Assembly (NCBI GenBank): GCA_030531425.1
Contig: JAUNNO010000009.1
Span: 1 to 35,473 of the forward strand
Source of the DNA: a bacterium
GTDB taxonomy: Bacteria; Bacillota_I; Bacilli_A; RF39; UBA660
Length of the DNA stretch: 35,473 nucleotides
Direction: 5' to 3'
Positions 14,603-23,119 of this stretch are shown one piece after another. The notes under the pieces are model-generated. The model was not told where the DNA came from. It saw only the letters and a program-made list of their open reading frames with translations, and made no database searches. Positions within the stretch are counted from its first letter, which is position 1; the number at the start of each line of letters is the position of its first letter. The position numbers were made by a program, and so were the translations under genes.

Positions 14603-14910
14603 TAATTTGATATTAATGATATTAAAAAATTTTTCTATATACGATCTAATATTATGTTATTTATTTGAAATAACCACCTCCCATTTATAAATGTAAAATT
14701 TGCATTTGTTAATTTTTAAAACTAACCATTTAATTATTTTAAATGTTCTATTCATATATTTAATCTTCTGTACGTGTATACATATTTGTATTATTACCTA
14801 TACTACTATACTTCTAAAAAATATTTATTTTTATTAAAAGTTATTATATAATATAGTTAGCATAAACTATTACCATAAACCGAAAAATTGAAGTAAGGAG
14901 TAAATTAAGA
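14603..14910. other. Intergenic region, no gene seen
   Basis: These 308 bases are highly AT-rich. TATAAT at 14847-14852 may serve the next gene, without a good -35. On the minus strand an isolated GGGAGGTGGTT (14682-14672) resembles a strong ribosome binding site, but only a few codons follow before a stop. No RNA gene or strong hairpin was found. Confidence 0.5.
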
Positions 14911-16116
14911 ATGAAAAAAGCATATTTAATTATAATATTATTAGCTATTGTAGTAATATCTTTAAGTTTTGTATTTTTTAGCAAAATTAAAGAAAAGAAA
15001 ATCGATGATAAAGTTCAACCTGTAAACAATATAGAAGAACTTTTAGGAAATTATAAAGAATTAAATAACACTAAAATCTCAAAAGATAGAATAGAGTTTG
15101 AGAATGATTTAAATTTAATAAATGGTGAAAAAATATCAATGTGGATCTATCCTAATTCAAAATTTTTAGGTTGGTTTGAAGTAAAAGAAGAAAACAAAAT
15201 AAAATATATTGATTCAGTTAATAAAGCAATAAAAAAAGAAAAAAATGGTAATGGAAATTATTATATAGTAATAACAAATAAATCAAATGAAGTTTTAGGC
15301 TATATTCCTATTAGTACTACAGATAATAAAATAGACACTACTAAATTAGATAAAATTTATATAGTTACTTTCGATAGTAATGGCGGTAATGAAATAAATG
15401 ATATTGAGGTAAAGGAAAACGATAAAATAACAGAACCGACTCCCCCTATAAAAGATGGTTATAAATTTCTATATTGGGAATATGAAAGTAATCAATTTAA
15501 TTTTGATAATAAAATTACAAGAAATATTACATTAACTGCCATATGGGAAGAGGAAATACAAACATATAATGAAAAAAACAATGACAGTATAAATAATATC
15601 AACACTAATAATAACAATACAAATAATACTATAGATTCCAATCAATCATTACCACAAGAAACAAATCAAAATACTCAAACTGACACCGCTGATATTCCAC
15701 TAATAGAAGAAAAAGTATTAGGGAGTTATCCTATACCTGAAAGAACAGCAGTTTGTAATACTTGGGAAGAAGAAATTGACGGAGAAATTATTTCAGGAAA
15801 AAGTATGATTGAAAGTGAAGTAAATAAATATGTTGACATGTGGATAAATTATTATGGGTATTTTTATACTCCTGGCGCTAACAGTATATATATTGCAGAA
15901 GGGCTTCTAGTAGAATTTAATGAATATGGAAAAATATATGTAACAGATCAATTATGCAATGCTAATTATGCAGCACCACTATATCAAGGAAGCCCAAATC
16001 CATATATTAAAAATTATGTAAAAACATATAACGTCAACGCAGGTGATATAAACCCACTTTTACCTTATAGCAATTATAAAGTAAAATGTACCCAAGATAA
16101 ATGCTGGAATTATTAA
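14911..16116 (+). CDS. Anchored surface protein with InlB-type repeat
   Basis: The 401-residue protein has an N-terminal membrane anchor or uncleaved signal (about 4-24), a Lys/Glu-rich region, and one Listeria/Bacteroides InlB B-repeat at about 148-212. That repeat is recognised by YIVTFDSNGG, PPIKDGYKFLYW and ITLTAIW. A low-complexity Asn/Thr linker follows (about 220-255), then a C-terminal region (about 270-401) rich in Trp, Tyr and Cys that I do not recognise. There is no LPXTG motif, so attachment is by the N-terminal helix. The start has a TAAGGAG site. The linker may be phase- or length-variable because of its AAT/ACT repeats. Confidence 0.8.
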   Translation: MKKAYLIIILLAIVVISLSFVFFSKIKEKKIDDKVQPVNNIEELLGNYKELNNTKISKDRIEFENDLNLINGEKISMWIYPNSKFLGWFEVKEENKIKYIDSVNKAIKKEKNGNGNYYIVITNKSNEVLGYIPISTTDNKIDTTKLDKIYIVTFDSNGGNEINDIEVKENDKITEPTPPIKDGYKFLYWEYESNQFNFDNKITRNITLTAIWEEEIQTYNEKNNDSINNINTNNNNTNNTIDSNQSLPQETNQNTQTDTADIPLIEEKVLGSYPIPERTAVCNTWEEEIDGEIISGKSMIESEVNKYVDMWINYYGYFYTPGANSIYIAEGLLVEFNEYGKIYVTDQLCNANYAAPLYQGSPNPYIKNYVKTYNVNAGDINPLLPYSNYKVKCTQDKCWNY

Positions 16117-16153
16117 AATTATTATTATCTAAAAATTAGTTATTTAATAAATT

Positions 16154-16183
16154 AAATCACATCTAAAAAATGTGATTTTTTAT
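16154..16183 (+). terminator. Terminator of the InlB-repeat gene
   Basis: AAATCACAT (16154-16162) pairs with ATGTGATTT (16170-16178) around CTAAAAA, then TTTTATT. Confidence 0.75.
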
Positions 16184-16273
16184 TGTCAATATTTTTTTAT
16201 TTAATAATCTATTTATAATATTTACTTTTTTAAAATCATCATATTATATACTAGATTAAAGGTGAAATTTATT

Positions 16274-16630
16274 ATGCTTAAAATTATATATTTTGATTAC
16301 AATAACATTATAATCAAAAATTATGATATTTTCATATATTATAATAAAAATTTAGTTTTTAGAGGCAAAACAGAAGACGGTTATATACATTTCTCTCCTC
16401 CCTGTTATGGAGCTTACAATATATGTATCAAAACCGATAATTCATATATTCCACACATATTTTATACTTGTTTCTATTATCACAAAAACACTGATAAAAT
16501 ACTTCCAATATTTCTTAATAATTTTAGAAATAATAATTCACCCTTAATCACAATTAGTTTAATAGATATTAACTACAATATGCCTATTGAAAGAGGGAAT
16601 GTAATTTTATGGCAAAAAAATATTCAATAA
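16274..16630 (+). CDS. Beta-domain protein, upstream half of an overlapping pair
   Basis: With the ATG at 16274 (AGGTG site nine bases upstream; an in-frame GTG at 16262 is part of that site) the product has 118 residues and no signal peptide. Residues about 18-60 look like a carboxypeptidase-regulatory or Cna-B type strand pattern (NLVFRGKTEDGYIHF...GAYNICIKT). The C-terminus, ITISLIDINYNMPIERGNVILW, looks like the first strands of another such domain and then stops. The missing remainder appears at the start of the next ORF, in the -1 frame, joined by an A7 run. It is either a true short protein, a frameshifted gene, or the 0-frame product of a programmed frameshift. Confidence 0.65.
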   Translation: MLKIIYFDYNNIIIKNYDIFIYYNKNLVFRGKTEDGYIHFSPPCYGAYNICIKTDNSYIPHIFYTCFYYHKNTDKILPIFLNNFRNNNSPLITISLIDINYNMPIERGNVILWQKNIQ

Positions 16631-17151
16631 ATATCACTAATGGTACTGGCAGCAATCAAGTTGTAAATGGATCTTATGATATTTCTTTAGTATCTAATGG
16701 ATATGATATATCAAGTATAGATCCCAAAAGTATTACAGTAAATGGTGATACTGATACTTTTGATTTTACTGTAGCTGCAACAGGTAGCTTAACACTACAC
16801 GTAACAGATACAGGCCTAGATACTGGAACACCTATTGAAGGAGCTACATTTTATAGGTGTGACTCTTTGGGAACAACATATGGAGATGCAATAACTACAA
16901 ATGAATTAGGTAATGCAGTTTTTAACAACGTACCATTTGCAGAAAATAATGCTCCTAAAATATATTATAAGCAAACTGCATCAGACGGTAGTCACAACTT
17001 TGATGATACTTTAAAAAATACAACTTTAACAACTCAAACAAAAACAGAAGAAATACAAAATAGTGTAGCAGTATCAAAAACATTTAATTTAACTGATGCT
17101 AATTACTCTGGATTAAAAGTTGAAACAGCTGAAATTGAATTAAACCAATAA
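16609..17151 (+). CDS. Prealbumin-like (Cna-B/SpaA type) repeat protein
   Basis: The 180-residue product has no signal peptide or sortase motif. Residues about 1-55 form the second half of a Cna-B-like domain (VNGSYDISLVSNGYD, ITVNGDTDTFDFTV). Residues about 58-125 form a full one: GSLTLHVTDTGL, PIEGATFY, TTNELGNAVFNNVPF. A Thr-rich tail follows. Cytoplasmic proteins of this kind in sporeformers may be coat or appendage components, which is inference. The ATG has only a distant GAGGG site and lies 22 bases inside the preceding ORF, so translation likely depends on it by coupling or by -1 frameshifting; a fused product would have about 292 residues. Confidence 0.7.
   Translation: MAKKYSINITNGTGSNQVVNGSYDISLVSNGYDISSIDPKSITVNGDTDTFDFTVAATGSLTLHVTDTGLDTGTPIEGATFYRCDSLGTTYGDAITTNELGNAVFNNVPFAENNAPKIYYKQTASDGSHNFDDTLKNTTLTTQTKTEEIQNSVAVSKTFNLTDANYSGLKVETAEIELNQ
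16615..16621 (+). promoter_or_regulatory. Candidate -1 frameshift heptamer
   Basis: A_AAA_AAT is in the correct register: zero-frame codons AAA and AAT of the first ORF. A -1 slip continues as AAA AAA TAT, exactly the frame of the second ORF. A purine-rich AGAGGG lies about 18 bases upstream; no clear downstream stimulator hairpin is seen. Confidence 0.4.
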
Positions 17152-17176
17152 AAAAAGGAATTTTTTCCTTTTTTAT
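17149..17176. terminator. Bidirectional terminator between the Cna-B gene and serS
   Basis: AAAAAAGGAA (17151-17160) pairs with TTCCTTTTTT (17165-17174) around TTTT; it serves two convergent genes. Confidence 0.8.
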
Positions 17177-18453
17177 TTTGTTATTTTTTCTTTACCACCC
17201 ATATATGGTCTTAATACTTTCGGTATTGTAATACTTCCATCTTCATTATAATTATTCTCTATTAAAGCTATTAGCGCTCTTGTATTAGCAAGAACAGTAT
17301 TATTTAGAGTATGAGCAAAATAATTGCCATTTTCGCCTTTTATTCTAATACCTAATCTTCTTGCTTGAGCATCACCTAATGTTGAACAAGAACCAACTTC
17401 AAAATATTTTTGTTGTCTAGGACTCCATGCTTCAATATCGCAAGATTTAACTTTCAAATCTGCAAGATCTCCGCTGCAACATTCAAGTTGTCTTACTGGA
17501 ATATCCATATTTCTAAATATCTCTACTGTGTATTTCCACATTTTATTATACCACTTCATTGAATCTTCAGGTTTGCAAATAACTATCATTTCTTGTTTTT
17601 CAAACTGATGAACTCTATAAATACCTCTTTCTTCAATACCATGAGCTCCTACTTCTTTTCTAAAACATGGAGAATATGACGTCATAGTTATAGGAAGACT
17701 GTCTTCTTTTATAATTTGATCTTTAAATTTCCCTATCATAGAATGTTCTGAGGTACCTATCAAGTACAAATCTTCACCTTCTATTTTATACATCATCGCA
17801 TCCATTTCTTCAAAAGACATAACTCCATTAACTACGTCACTTCTTATCATAAAAGGTGGAATGCAATAAATAAAATTTTTATCTATCATATAATCTCTTG
17901 CATATGATAACATTGCAGATGAAAGCCTAGCTATATCACCCATTAAGTAATAAAAGCCATTTCCGCTTGTTCTACCTGCTGAATCCTTATCCAAGCAATT
18001 TAAAGCTGTCATTAATTCACCATGATATGGTATCTCATAACTTGGTACTAATGGTTCTCCAAATTTTTCTACTTCGACATTTTCACTATCATCTTTTCCG
18101 ATTGGAACTGACTCATCAATAATATTTGGAATCATCATCATTTTCTCTTTTATTTTTAATTCTAATTCTTCTTCTTTTTTTCCAAGTATTTCTATTTCAT
18201 CACCATATTTAGAAATTTCTTCTTTTATTTTAGTAGCTTCTTCTTTTTTGCCTTCTCTCATAAGAGTCCCTATTTCTGCACTCTTAGAATTTTTTAAAGC
18301 TCTTAAGTCGTCACCTTGTTTTTTTACATTTCTATATTCAATATCTAAAACTTCAACTTCATCTACTAATGGTAATTTTTTATCTTGAAATTTTTTCTTT
18401 ATATTTTCTTTTACTAATTCTTTATTTTCTCTTATTAATTTTATATCTATCAT
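17173..18453 (-). CDS. serS: Seryl-tRNA synthetase
   Basis: SerS charges tRNA-Ser. The 426-residue protein has the N-terminal tRNA-binding coiled-coil arm (about 25-110, Lys/Glu-rich) and a class II catalytic core. Motif 2 is in YSPCFRKEVGAHG with RGIYRVHQFEKQEM. Motif 3 is in GNYFAHTLNNTVLANTRALIALIEN. TSEHSMIG and CCSGDLADLK are also typical. The length fits the family. The ATG lies 32 bases inside the upstream HD gene, with CGGAGGAGAT-like purines before it, so serS is coupled to that gene. Both sit behind a serine-type T-box leader. Confidence 0.97.
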   Translation of the reverse strand: MIDIKLIRENKELVKENIKKKFQDKKLPLVDEVEVLDIEYRNVKKQGDDLRALKNSKSAEIGTLMREGKKEEATKIKEEISKYGDEIEILGKKEEELELKIKEKMMMIPNIIDESVPIGKDDSENVEVEKFGEPLVPSYEIPYHGELMTALNCLDKDSAGRTSGNGFYYLMGDIARLSSAMLSYARDYMIDKNFIYCIPPFMIRSDVVNGVMSFEEMDAMMYKIEGEDLYLIGTSEHSMIGKFKDQIIKEDSLPITMTSYSPCFRKEVGAHGIEERGIYRVHQFEKQEMIVICKPEDSMKWYNKMWKYTVEIFRNMDIPVRQLECCSGDLADLKVKSCDIEAWSPRQQKYFEVGSCSTLGDAQARRLGIRIKGENGNYFAHTLNNTVLANTRALIALIENNYNEDGSITIPKVLRPYMGGKEKITK

Positions 18454-18949
18454 TTTCTATCTCCTCTAATCTATTTAATATTTTTTCATAATTAGGTGCA
18501 TATCTTTTTTCTACTCTCTCGTAATCTTTAATAGTTGGATTTTTAATTCTTGACATATCCATATTGTTTCTTAAATCAGCAAGTTTTACCTTTAAAGCTT
18601 CAACAGAACCATTATTTATTAAATTATTTATATAATCATCATAAGTAATTGGCTTAACTCTTGTAAGTGATACAACATCATCTACTATCTTAATTGGAAA
18701 ACCTACTTCTAACAAATCTTCTTTTGTTACTTTTTTATCTTCAATAACATCATGGATAAGAGCAACTACCTTTTCTTCAATTGTATCTACATGTCTATAT
18801 ACATATATTAAATGTTGAATGTATGGAAATCCACCTTTATCAATATCTACCTTAAACAATTCCGACGATATTTCTAAAGCTTTATAAATTAAATTATCAC
18901 TTAATTTTATTTTTTCATACTTTTCTTCATCAAAATAATTTCTTAACAT
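18422..18949 (-). CDS. HD-domain hydrolase (RelA/SpoT hydrolase-like)
   Basis: The 175-residue protein is a stand-alone HD domain resembling the hydrolase half of bifunctional (p)ppGpp enzymes. Motifs are GFPYIQHLIYV (first His), ALIHDVIED (HD pair) and KLADLRNNMD (the late Asp). The synthetase domain and the TGS/ACT regulatory domains of RelA/SpoT are absent. It may hydrolyse (p)ppGpp or another nucleotide. The ATG has an ideal AAGGAGG site. It is the first gene after the serine T-box, overlapping serS, which makes it responsive to uncharged tRNA-Ser. Confidence 0.85.
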   Translation of the reverse strand: MLRNYFDEEKYEKIKLSDNLIYKALEISSELFKVDIDKGGFPYIQHLIYVYRHVDTIEEKVVALIHDVIEDKKVTKEDLLEVGFPIKIVDDVVSLTRVKPITYDDYINNLINNGSVEALKVKLADLRNNMDMSRIKNPTIKDYERVEKRYAPNYEKILNRLEEIENDRYKINKRK

Positions 18950-18967
18950 AATTCCTCCTTAAACAAA

Positions 18968-19165
18968 TAAAAGACTATTTATAGGAGTGCATAACACGGT
19001 ACCATCCTATTAATAGTCTTAATTAAAATAACGGCAATGCCGGAAATGTTTTCATTTCACTCTAGAGTAGATTCATAAAATACAAGTATTAACTCTCACC
19101 TTCCGTTAACTCTCTTTAAAATAATATTCTATTACTAATCTCCTTCTTCGCTTTATTCGCTTTAT
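18968..19165 (-). promoter_or_regulatory. T-box leader, serine specifier
   Basis: The minus-strand leader of the HD-serS operon carries the T-box sequence AGGATGGTACCGTG (19008-18995). This allows an antiterminator, or alternatively a terminator stem AAGACTATT/AATAGTCTT ending in TTTT (about 19020-18968). Stem I features include AGAGAG and AAGGTGAGAG. The specifier region reads GAA-TCT-ACTC, with TCT (plus 19071-19069) a serine codon, matching serS. The acceptor-binding bulge is TGGT, so it would pair with A73 or wobble with the G73 usual in tRNA-Ser. Confidence 0.93.
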
Positions 19166-19171
19166 GTAAAT

Positions 19172-19200
19172 ATTTTAACACCTAACCAAATCTAAGTCAA
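19172..19200 (-). promoter_or_regulatory. SigA promoter of the T-box operon
   Basis: Minus strand TTGACT (19200-19195), 17-base spacer, TAAAAT (19177-19172). Confidence 0.75.
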
Positions 19201-19216
19201 TAATATACTATTTATT

Positions 19217-19645
19217 TTAATTATTATAAACTTTTTGATATTCAACTGCCTGTTCTTTTTCTCTAATTAGCTTTAACTCTATTTTTTTAATTTCAGAAAT
19301 TAATCTTGTCATAAATTTCAAATGATTTTTACTATCATATGTATCTTGTTTCAAATCAGATTCTAACGACATTGCGATCTCATTTGGAGTAAGACCTTCT
19401 TTTATTGCAGATTCAATTTTACCATTGTTTTTTCTTACAAAATCTGATAAAAATTGTTCATTGTACATAGATGGTGCTTGTTTCATATTAGAAATTGATT
19501 CAACTACTTCTTTTATTTGACTTGGTTTTTCTACACTAGAAGCCATATTGTTAATTACAGATTCTATTGCCTCTCCATTAATACCATTTTCTAATGCATC
19601 TTTAATATATGCTTCGTTATCATTTACTAAATTTGTCATTGCCAT
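19217..19645 (-). CDS. Unknown helical protein
   Basis: The 142-residue protein is predicted all-helical and soluble. Two similar segments can be seen: an N-terminal NEAYIKDALENGINGEAIES and a middle NNGKIESAIKEGLTPNEIAM. Both read as N..(Y/K)I..A...G(I/L)...(A/E)I, so an internal duplication is likely. The C-terminus is a Lys/Glu coiled coil. I do not recognise a named family. The ATG at 19645 is chosen because AGGAG lies ten bases upstream; a GTG at 19654 is too close to that site. It is divergent from sigK and could share a sporulation control region, which is inference. Confidence 0.7.
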   Translation of the reverse strand: MAMTNLVNDNEAYIKDALENGINGEAIESVINNMASSVEKPSQIKEVVESISNMKQAPSMYNEQFLSDFVRKNNGKIESAIKEGLTPNEIAMSLESDLKQDTYDSKNHLKFMTRLISEIKKIELKLIREKEQAVEYQKVYNN

Positions 19646-19751
19646 ATTAAACACACTCCTATATTAATTTTAACTAAATAATTAAAAATAATCAAGCATT
19701 TTTGTTTAATAGGACAATTTATGTAAAGCATATGTTTAATTGAGGTGTAAA

Positions 19752-20444
19752 ATGTTTAATTTATTAAAAAGATTATTTAAAGATTTCTATATTTTTACTG
19801 CAGCTTATTCAAACAATAGTTTTCCTGATCCATTAACAAAAGATGAAGAAGAAGAATATGTAAAAAGATCCAACTTAGGTGACAAAGAAGCAAGAAATAA
19901 ACTTATTGAGCACAATTTAAGATTAGTCGCTCATATAGTAAAAAAATATGATAAAAAAAATGAAGATACTGACGATTTAATTAGCATAGGAACAATTGGC
20001 TTAATAAAAGGGGTAGATAGCTACTCCAACAAAAAAAATACAAGGCTTACTACTTATGCAGCAAGATGCATTGAAAATGAAATACTTATGTATTTTAGAA
20101 ATAATAAAAAAAGAAATAATGATATAAGTCTAAATGATTCAATAGGTTTTGATAAAGAAGGAAATGAAATAACTATTCTAGATATTTTAAAAACCCCTAC
20201 TCCTGATTTTGCATTAGATATTCACAATGAAAATAATCTAAATGATTTAAAAGAATATTTTAAAATTTTAACTAAAAGAGAAAAAGAGATTTTAATACAA
20301 AGGTATGGCTTAGATGGCAATGAAGAAGTAACACAAAAAGAAATAGCAAAAAATCTTGGTATTTCTAGAAGCTATGTTTCAAGGATAGAAAAAAGAGCAT
20401 TAACTAAAATACTCCGTGAATTTTTAAAAAATAATAAAGAATAA
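19752..20444 (+). CDS. sigK: RNA polymerase sporulation sigma factor SigK
   Basis: SigK directs late mother-cell transcription (coat, cortex, lysis). The 230-residue protein is intact, not split by a skin-type element. It has a short N-terminal pro-region (about 1-20, hydrophobic FKDFYIFTAAYS) that would be removed before activity. Region 2 contains LIEHNLRLVAHIVKKY, DLISIGTIGLIKGVDSY and TYAARCIENEILMYFR; region 4 contains REKEILIQRYGLDG and KNLGISRSYVSRIEKRAL. The SNNSFPDPLT at 20-30 closely matches the SigK cleavage area. ATG at 19752 follows GAGGTG; an upstream in-frame TTG is inside that site. gerE, which in Bacillus depends on SigK, is 14 kb away. Confidence 0.95.
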   Translation: MFNLLKRLFKDFYIFTAAYSNNSFPDPLTKDEEEEYVKRSNLGDKEARNKLIEHNLRLVAHIVKKYDKKNEDTDDLISIGTIGLIKGVDSYSNKKNTRLTTYAARCIENEILMYFRNNKKRNNDISLNDSIGFDKEGNEITILDILKTPTPDFALDIHNENNLNDLKEYFKILTKREKEILIQRYGLDGNEEVTQKEIAKNLGISRSYVSRIEKRALTKILREFLKNNKE

Positions 20445-20473
20445 AAAAAACGTATATATTATGCGATTTTTTT
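20442..20473. terminator. Bidirectional terminator between sigK and the dus gene
   Basis: CGTATA (20451-20456) pairs with TATGCG (20460-20465) around a short loop, with long A and T runs either side, serving two convergent genes. Confidence 0.6.
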
Positions 20474-21433
20474 TACATATTCATCTAATAATTGTTCTAA
20501 TTCTATATGAGTATTTGTTATAAATATCTTCTTTTTTAACTCTTTCGCATCAGGTAATCCCTTTAAATACCAACAAGCATGACTTCTAATCTCAAGCATA
20601 GCTACTTTATAAGGTTTGGTTTTAATTAAAAGATTTAAATGTTTTTTTATCATATTAATTTTTTCTTCTAAGGTTACTTCTTTAGGTTCTATACCATTTT
20701 CTAAATAATCAATACACTCTTTTATTAACCATGGATTACCTAATACTCCTCTACCTATCATTACAGCATCACAACAAGTTTCATCTAACATTTTTTTAGC
20801 ATCATAACAAGTTTTTATATCCCCATTACCTATTACTGGTATATTAACATTTTCCTTTACTTTCTTTATTATATCCCAGTCTGCTTTACCACTATAACCT
20901 TGCGCTCTAGTTCTTGGATGAACTGTAATAGCGCTTGCTCCAGCCTTTTCTATCATTTTTGCTATTTCTACTGCATTTATACTTTTAGAATCCCATCCAC
21001 TTCTAATTTTAACAGTAACTGGAATATTAACGCTATCAACTACAGCTTTAACTATTTCATATACTTTATCTGGATTTTTTAGAAGTGAACTCCCAGCTTG
21101 AGATCCAATTGCTACCTTAGGAACTGGACAACCCATATTAATATCTATAATATCTGGATGCATATTTTCTTCTATATATTTAGCTGCTATTACAAAAGAA
21201 GATTTATCACTTCCAAATATTTGTTGTGATATTGGTCTTTCAAAATCAGTCATATAAAGCATATCTTGAGTTTTTTTATTTTGATACATAATAGCTTTAT
21301 CACTTACCATTTCAGCTACTATTAATCCTGCTCCCATTTCTTTTATTATTGTCCTATATGCACTATTAGAAATACCTGCCATAGGAGCAAGTACTACATT
21401 ATTTTTTATCTCTACATCACCAATTTTAAACAT
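20459..21433 (-). CDS. dusB: tRNA-dihydrouridine synthase (DusB type)
   Basis: Dus enzymes are FMN-dependent reductases that convert uridines in the tRNA D-loop to dihydrouridine. The 324-residue protein has a TIM-barrel with [15 protein letters not shown] at the start, the catalytic Cys in [11 protein letters not shown], the FMN phosphate site [13 protein letters not shown] and [10 protein letters not shown], and a helical C-terminal domain (about 245-324). The catalytic-loop context fits the bacterial DusB/Dus1 group; the exact subtype is inferred. The ATG follows TTGGTGATTT. It is the last gene of the minus-strand run below spoVIF, separated by a terminator. Confidence 0.93.
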   Translation of the reverse strand: MFKIGDVEIKNNVVLAPMAGISNSAYRTIIKEMGAGLIVAEMVSDKAIMYQNKKTQDMLYMTDFERPISQQIFGSDKSSFVIAAKYIEENMHPDIIDINMGCPVPKVAIGSQAGSSLLKNPDKVYEIVKAVVDSVNIPVTVKIRSGWDSKSINAVEIAKMIEKAGASAITVHPRTRAQGYSGKADWDIIKKVKENVNIPVIGNGDIKTCYDAKKMLDETCCDAVMIGRGVLGNPWLIKECIDYLENGIEPKEVTLEEKINMIKKHLNLLIKTKPYKVAMLEIRSHACWYLKGLPDAKELKKKIFITNTHIELEQLLDEYVKKIA

Positions 21434-21477
21434 AAAATCACCAAAAATATTTTATCATAATTAAAAGCAATTTAAAA

Positions 21478-21502
21478 CAAAAAAAGTTAATTAAATTAAC
21501 TT
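21478..21502 (-). terminator. Terminator of spoVIF
   Basis: Minus strand AAGTTAA pairs with TTAACTT (21502-21496 with 21490-21484) around five bases, followed by a T-run. It overlaps the spoVIF stop. Confidence 0.7.
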
Positions 21503-21733
21503 ATCAATATTCTTAGGTACTTTATCATTTACAACTGCATTTATTATTTTATCTTCCTGTTCTTTTGATACATTTTTTCCCGTCATATTACTTAAAGTTT
21601 GAATAACTTCTCTTAATGTACCTTCATTTTTTAAATCATTTTGTTGTAATTTTTTTGCTAGTTCTAAAATAGTTTCTTTACCTACATTAGTTTTCTTTTC
21701 TACTCTATTAAAAAAGGAATCAGAAAAAGCCAT
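21491..21733 (-). CDS. spoVIF: Stage VI sporulation protein F
   Basis: SpoVIF is a small mother-cell protein needed for coat assembly and spore resistance in Bacillus; it acts with GerE. The 80-residue protein matches the family along its length: FFNRVEKKTNVGKETILELA, LREVIQTLSNMTGK and KINAVVNDKVP-type C-terminal motif. The ATG has an AGGAGGT site, but that site is part of a terminator-like hairpin that also covers the end of the upstream polymerase gene. Read-through message might therefore be translated poorly. Its position at the end of the rhamnose operon is notable. Confidence 0.88.
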   Translation of the reverse strand: MAFSDSFFNRVEKKTNVGKETILELAKKLQQNDLKNEGTLREVIQTLSNMTGKNVSKEQEDKIINAVVNDKVPKNIDKLI

Positions 21734-21771
21734 AAAAAACCTCCTACATTAATATATGTAAGAGTTTTTTT
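21734..21771 (-). terminator. Terminator between the O-antigen ligase gene and spoVIF
   Basis: Minus strand CTCTTACAT (21764-21756) pairs with ATGTAGGAG (21749-21741) around ATATTA, flanked by matching A and T runs. Its 3' arm contains the spoVIF ribosome binding site. Confidence 0.65.
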
Positions 21772-23080
21772 TAGGTTCATTACTAGATACAATTAATCCC
21801 ATTAATATATAATATATAGGAGTTATACCAATTACATCTATATTAAAAAATGCTTGCATAGAATAAATTATAAATCCACTATATAATATTATATTAATAT
21901 TAGTTTTTTCTTTTAAACCTATTATAAATACCGTTAATAAAAGCAAAATATACGGAATAAATCCTAATATTCCTGAGGATACAAGCATATTTAAATATGT
22001 ATTATGCGCTTTATCAACAATTATTTTAACTCCATTAAAATTAACATCATCTAAATTATCTTTATAAACTAAATAAAAATTGTCATATCCAACACCAACT
22101 AAATAATTGTTTTTTACTATACTTAAACTATTTTTCCAAATTGTAAGTCTACTATTTCCTCCTGTTTTAACAGTTGTTTTTATATTACACATTTCACATA
22201 CATCATCATACGTTATATTTTTATCTTCTGAAGCTTTAAATAATAAAGTATTTAAATAATATATAGATATATATGTAGAGATAAGTATTAATAATAAATA
22301 TATAAGTTTTTTTAATACTAATTTCTTTTTTATAGATAAATATATTATTAAAAATAACACTAAAGCTATATAACTAATAAATGGTCCAGTTGATTGTGAA
22401 TTTATTAAACACACAAAAAATAGTATTATAAGAGGTATTAAATACCATTTTGTTTTCTTTTCTATTAAATATTTACAAGAAACAAAACCAATAACAATAT
22501 CAATTAAAGTTCCAAAAAAATTAGGATTACCACAAAGTCCAGATGCCATTTTATCTCCAACAGTAAATATAGATGTATATCTTATTATAAAATTAAAATT
22601 AGTATAAGTTTGTAATAAAGCATATAAACAGTTTATTATAGCTATTATAATTATTAATTTAATGAATTTATCTTTATCACTTTGTACTCCATAGATTTTC
22701 CAGTTAATAAATAACAAATAATATCCCATTAATGTTAAAAATCCTTCATGTCTTAGATCTTTTCCAAAAATAGATATATATTTTGATATTGAAAAAATTG
22801 TTACTATAACACCAGTTATAATTAAAGCAAAAATAATAATATCAAATATATCTAATTTTCTTTTTTCTTTTATAAATTTATAAACATATATATATATTAA
22901 AAAAGGAACAGATATATAAATTAGTATAGCAGGATTTATAGAATCAGAATTTTTTAAAACACCTAATTTAAATAAATTTTCTGATAAAAATTTTAAAAAA
23001 GGAACCATTATTAATATTAATAATGTAAATATTTCTAATATTGTTTTATTATTAAATTTTTTGATAAATTTATCATTCAT
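21749..23080 (-). CDS. O-antigen ligase/polymerase family membrane protein
   Basis: Wzy/WaaL-like proteins join or polymerise lipid-linked glycan units on the outer face of the membrane. The 443-residue protein has about 11-12 membrane helices and one large external loop. It shows the Wzy_C signature: GNPNFFGTLID, NSQSTGPFISY, GGNSRLTIWKNSLSIVKNN, LVGVGYDNF, then AHNTYLNMLVSSGILGF. The ATG at 23080 follows GTGAGGT; an in-frame GTG at 23116 has no ribosome binding site. It is the last glycan gene of the operon led by rmlA. Ligase versus polymerase cannot be told from sequence. Confidence 0.88.
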   Translation of the reverse strand: MNDKFIKKFNNKTILEIFTLLILIMVPFLKFLSENLFKLGVLKNSDSINPAILIYISVPFLIYIYVYKFIKEKRKLDIFDIIIFALIITGVIVTIFSISKYISIFGKDLRHEGFLTLMGYYLLFINWKIYGVQSDKDKFIKLIIIIAIINCLYALLQTYTNFNFIIRYTSIFTVGDKMASGLCGNPNFFGTLIDIVIGFVSCKYLIEKKTKWYLIPLIILFFVCLINSQSTGPFISYIALVLFLIIYLSIKKKLVLKKLIYLLLILISTYISIYYLNTLLFKASEDKNITYDDVCEMCNIKTTVKTGGNSRLTIWKNSLSIVKNNYLVGVGYDNFYLVYKDNLDDVNFNGVKIIVDKAHNTYLNMLVSSGILGFIPYILLLLTVFIIGLKEKTNINIILYSGFIIYSMQAFFNIDVIGITPIYYILMGLIVSSNEPKKNSYIY

Positions 23081-23119
23081 AGAAACAACCTCACTTTTAT
23101 TCTTTATAAAAAACACAAT

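Noticed and set aside
14640-14700. Second small toxin gene suggested by a strong minus-strand GGGAGGTGG
   Set aside because: No start codon followed by a hydrophobic ORF; reading frames end within a few codons.
20900-21082. Plus-strand ORF opposite the dus gene
   Set aside because: Low-complexity antisense of a conserved TIM-barrel gene.
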